A stretch of DNA of 64,000 nucleotides from Actinomycetes bacterium (lineage in GTDB: Bacteria > Actinomycetota > Coriobacteriia > Anaerosomatales > JAGXFU01), in assembly GCA_024637115.1 (NCBI GenBank), contig JAGXFU010000017.1, positions 1 to 64,000 of the forward strand, given 5' to 3'. The notes below the pieces were generated by a model. That model was not told the DNA's origin. It did no database searches and was given only the letters and a program-made list of their open reading frames with translations. Positions 62,166 to 64,000 of the stretch are shown piece by piece; within the stretch, counting starts at the first letter, position 1, and the number at the start of each line of letters is the position of its first letter. A program made the translations under genes and the position numbers.

Positions 62166-63887
62166 TTGGATCAGCCACTCATCCTCGACCGATATCGGCC
62201 TCTCGAAGATCTGGCGAGCGGCGGATTCGGCGACGTCGTCCTCGCGTACGACACGCGCATCCAGCGACGCGTTGCCATCAAGCGTCTTCCGTTGCCTCAG
62301 AGCCGCTTTGGCCCGCGCACCACACCTGCCGGTCTGGCCGAGGCTCGCACAGCGGCACTCCTCAACCATCCCGCTATCGTCACAGTCCACGAATGGGATA
62401 CGGACTCAGACGAAGCCTTCATCATCATGGAGTTCATTGAGGGGCCCTCACTGGCTGATGTTCTCGACGAGATCGGAGCGCTCGATCTCGACACTGCAGC
62501 GGCTGTCATCGAGTCAGTCGCCGGAGCACTCGAGTTTGCCCACGACAACGGAGTCCTTCATCTCGACATCAAGCCTGAGAACGTGCTACTCACCCGCGAC
62601 GGGCACCCCAAGGTTGCGGACTTTGGCATCGCTGAACTCTCAACATCAACGGGTCACGGACCCGCCGTTGGGGGAACTCTCGGCTACATGCCGCTTGAGC
62701 AGCTTCGTGGTGAGAGCCTCGATGAGCGTACCGACGTCTGGGGCTTTGCGGCACTCTGTTTCGAGTTGCTCACACACGCCAACCCCTTTGCATCGGAGTC
62801 GATCGAGGGCGCTGTGTTCAAGGCAGAGATAGACGACCCACCCGCGCCGAGCGAGTTCGACTCCTCGTTGCCGCCCGAAGTCGACGACATCCTTCTCGCG
62901 GCACTCTCCATTCATGCGTTCGATCGCTACACCTCGGTGGCCGAATTCGCACATCGCCTCCTTGCCTACCTTGGAGATCCTGCGATCGGCCGCGAGAACC
63001 TCGCCGAGCTCGCGGCCGAGTTCGCGGGTGAATCAGAACACACGCAGGCCGATTGGGACCACGTGGGCTTGTGGGATCGGCTCATCCGCTTTGGCGGCCT
63101 TGCCCGAAGACTCGCGGCCGGCCTGGCAAGTGCATGGCTCGTATGGTCCGGAATCGGCGTATTCGATCTCAAACCGGGGGCACTCGCCGGAGCCGCTGCG
63201 CTTGCCGCTGTTGCCGGCCTCCTGGCACCGGGACTTGGAACGGCGATCGGACTGCTCGCATTCGTGACCGGACTCGCGTTCGGGGGCTTCTACGTTCTCG
63301 CAGGCGCATTCGCGCTCGCAGGCGGGTTCATGTGGTGGTTCGTCGGCCGCAAAGGTGCGGCATTGTCCGGCGCACTGCTCACCCCGGCACTCGGGGTTGC
63401 ACGACTCGCCCCCGCCGGTTCCCTGCTGCTCGCCTACGAGGTCACGATGGTGCGCGCAACCTTGCTCGGTGCATACGCGGGCGCGCTCACGATGCTCGCC
63501 TCGGCAGCTTCGGGGGGTCGCGCACCATATCTCGACATCGACTGGCGCTTCTTTCTCGATCCGCTCGCCACACGTGTGACCGCTGGCGGACTGCGCGAAC
63601 TGCTCTCAACCCCGGCACCCCTGGCAGTCATCGCAGCCTGGGCGGCCGCTGCAGCGATCATGTCGCTGTTCTGCCGCTTTGCGAGCAGGGCTGCTGCGGT
63701 CGGCGGAGGATTCTTTGGCATGTTGGCGCTGTACGGCGGATACTCGATGGCCGATGTGATCGCTCGCTCCCTTGACGCTTCGGCAACATGGTCAGGCGAG
63801 CTCTTGCTCCCCCACCTGACTGCCTCTTCTATACTGGTAGTGCTTGTGATCGCCGCAGGGCCACCTCTGCGGGCCGAAGAAGAGTAA
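62166..63887 (+). CDS. Serine/threonine protein kinase with polytopic membrane tail
   Basis: TTG 62166 follows GAGGAG by six bases (573 residues). The kinase domain (about 10-275) has the Gly loop SGGFGDVV, K39 in VAIKRL, HLDIKPENVLL and DFG. The catalytic loop reads HLD instead of HRD. The C-terminal 260 residues carry about seven hydrophobic helices and no PASTA domain. The longer frame upstream overlaps the divergent gene and was not used. Next comes an FhaA-like gene, so it belongs to a PknB/FhaA-type signalling cluster. Confidence 0.88.
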   Translation: MDQPLILDRYRPLEDLASGGFGDVVLAYDTRIQRRVAIKRLPLPQSRFGPRTTPAGLAEARTAALLNHPAIVTVHEWDTDSDEAFIIMEFIEGPSLADVLDEIGALDLDTAAAVIESVAGALEFAHDNGVLHLDIKPENVLLTRDGHPKVADFGIAELSTSTGHGPAVGGTLGYMPLEQLRGESLDERTDVWGFAALCFELLTHANPFASESIEGAVFKAEIDDPPAPSEFDSSLPPEVDDILLAALSIHAFDRYTSVAEFAHRLLAYLGDPAIGRENLAELAAEFAGESEHTQADWDHVGLWDRLIRFGGLARRLAAGLASAWLVWSGIGVFDLKPGALAGAAALAAVAGLLAPGLGTAIGLLAFVTGLAFGGFYVLAGAFALAGGFMWWFVGRKGAALSGALLTPALGVARLAPAGSLLLAYEVTMVRATLLGAYAGALTMLASAASGGRAPYLDIDWRFFLDPLATRVTAGGLRELLSTPAPLAVIAAWAAAAAIMSLFCRFASRAAAVGGGFFGMLALYGGYSMADVIARSLDASATWSGELLLPHLTASSILVVLVIAAGPPLRAEEE

Positions 63888-63923
63888 GCCGGGACCCCCC
63901 CGGGTACCTGAAGGGACGCACGC

Positions 63924-64000
63924 GTGAGCATTCTGTCCGACTTCGAAGACCGACTCGCTGGAGCGGTTGAAGGCCTGTTCGCGGGCGCGTTTCGCTCCCC
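63924..64000 (+). CDS. FhaA-like (DUF3662/FHA) protein, N-terminal fragment
   Basis: GTG 63924 with AGGGA upstream starts 25 codons (ILSDFEDRLAGAVEGLFAGA) before the window edge. This is the usual beginning of the DUF3662 domain of FhaA, a kinase substrate that binds phosphothreonine. The gene continues to the right. Confidence 0.72.
   Translation, partial: MSILSDFEDRLAGAVEGLFAGAFRS

Overview
The window looks like a chromosome segment of an anaerobic, redox-versatile actinobacterium, probably related to class Coriobacteriia. This is inferred from gene families, not from a marker gene: high-GC coding with many GTG/TTG starts, CW_binding_2 wall repeats fused to a multiheme cytochrome, a second octaheme cytochrome, a 2-hydroxyacyl-CoA dehydratase/double-cubane-type iron-sulfur pair with its activase, LarB/LarC, a hydrogenase maturation protease and several diguanylate cyclases. 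I see no rRNA, CRISPR array or complete insertion sequence.

Layout. 1-9.9 kb: a secreted repeat protein (cut by the window start), an RhlE-type helicase, tRNA-Ser(GGA), a tandem universal stress protein, the Ku-LigD end-joining pair and a tadA-DUF2207 unit. 10-13 kb: a PASTA protein, tRNA-Ser(UGA), tRNA-Ser(GCU), tRNA-Arg(ACG, substrate class of TadA), a LOG-like protein and an SDR. 13-33.5 kb is mostly housekeeping and energy metabolism: a fused glucose-6-phosphate/6-phosphogluconate dehydrogenase, serS, an octaheme cytochrome, an archaeal-type phosphoglycerate mutase, a PHP phosphoesterase, the dehydratase/activase pair, a GGDEF-pheA-hydrogenase protease operon, larBC, a MutY-like glycosylase, a second DEAD-box helicase, a SemiSWEET and small secreted proteins.

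33.7-54.2 kb is an integrated island. Its left end is an intact tRNA-Leu(CAG). A 48-bp exact copy of the tRNA 5' half lies at its right end, a 46/48 copy lies 3 kb further right (57.2 kb), and a short relic lies inside (39.0 kb). The island carries a tyrosine integrase, a TOPRIM primase with 17-bp iteron-like repeats next to it, a PARIS-like ATPase/DUF4435 defence pair, a cytosine methyltransferase with a convergent putative endonuclease, a cluster of PD-(D/E)XK-like, DUF6508 and OGG-fold proteins, a pentapeptide-repeat membrane protein beside a polytopic membrane protein, and several lipoprotein or unknown genes sharing a promoter-like motif. It looks like a defence island built by repeated integration at one tRNA.

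54.5-57 kb holds a two-gene operon: a cobalamin-binding protein with the W-x9-EH light-sensing signature and no DNA-binding domain, followed by a PAS-GGDEF diguanylate cyclase. 57.5-64 kb holds a 951-residue wall-anchored cytochrome with eleven heme motifs, small membrane proteins, a Ser/Thr kinase with a membrane tail and the start of an FhaA-like gene.
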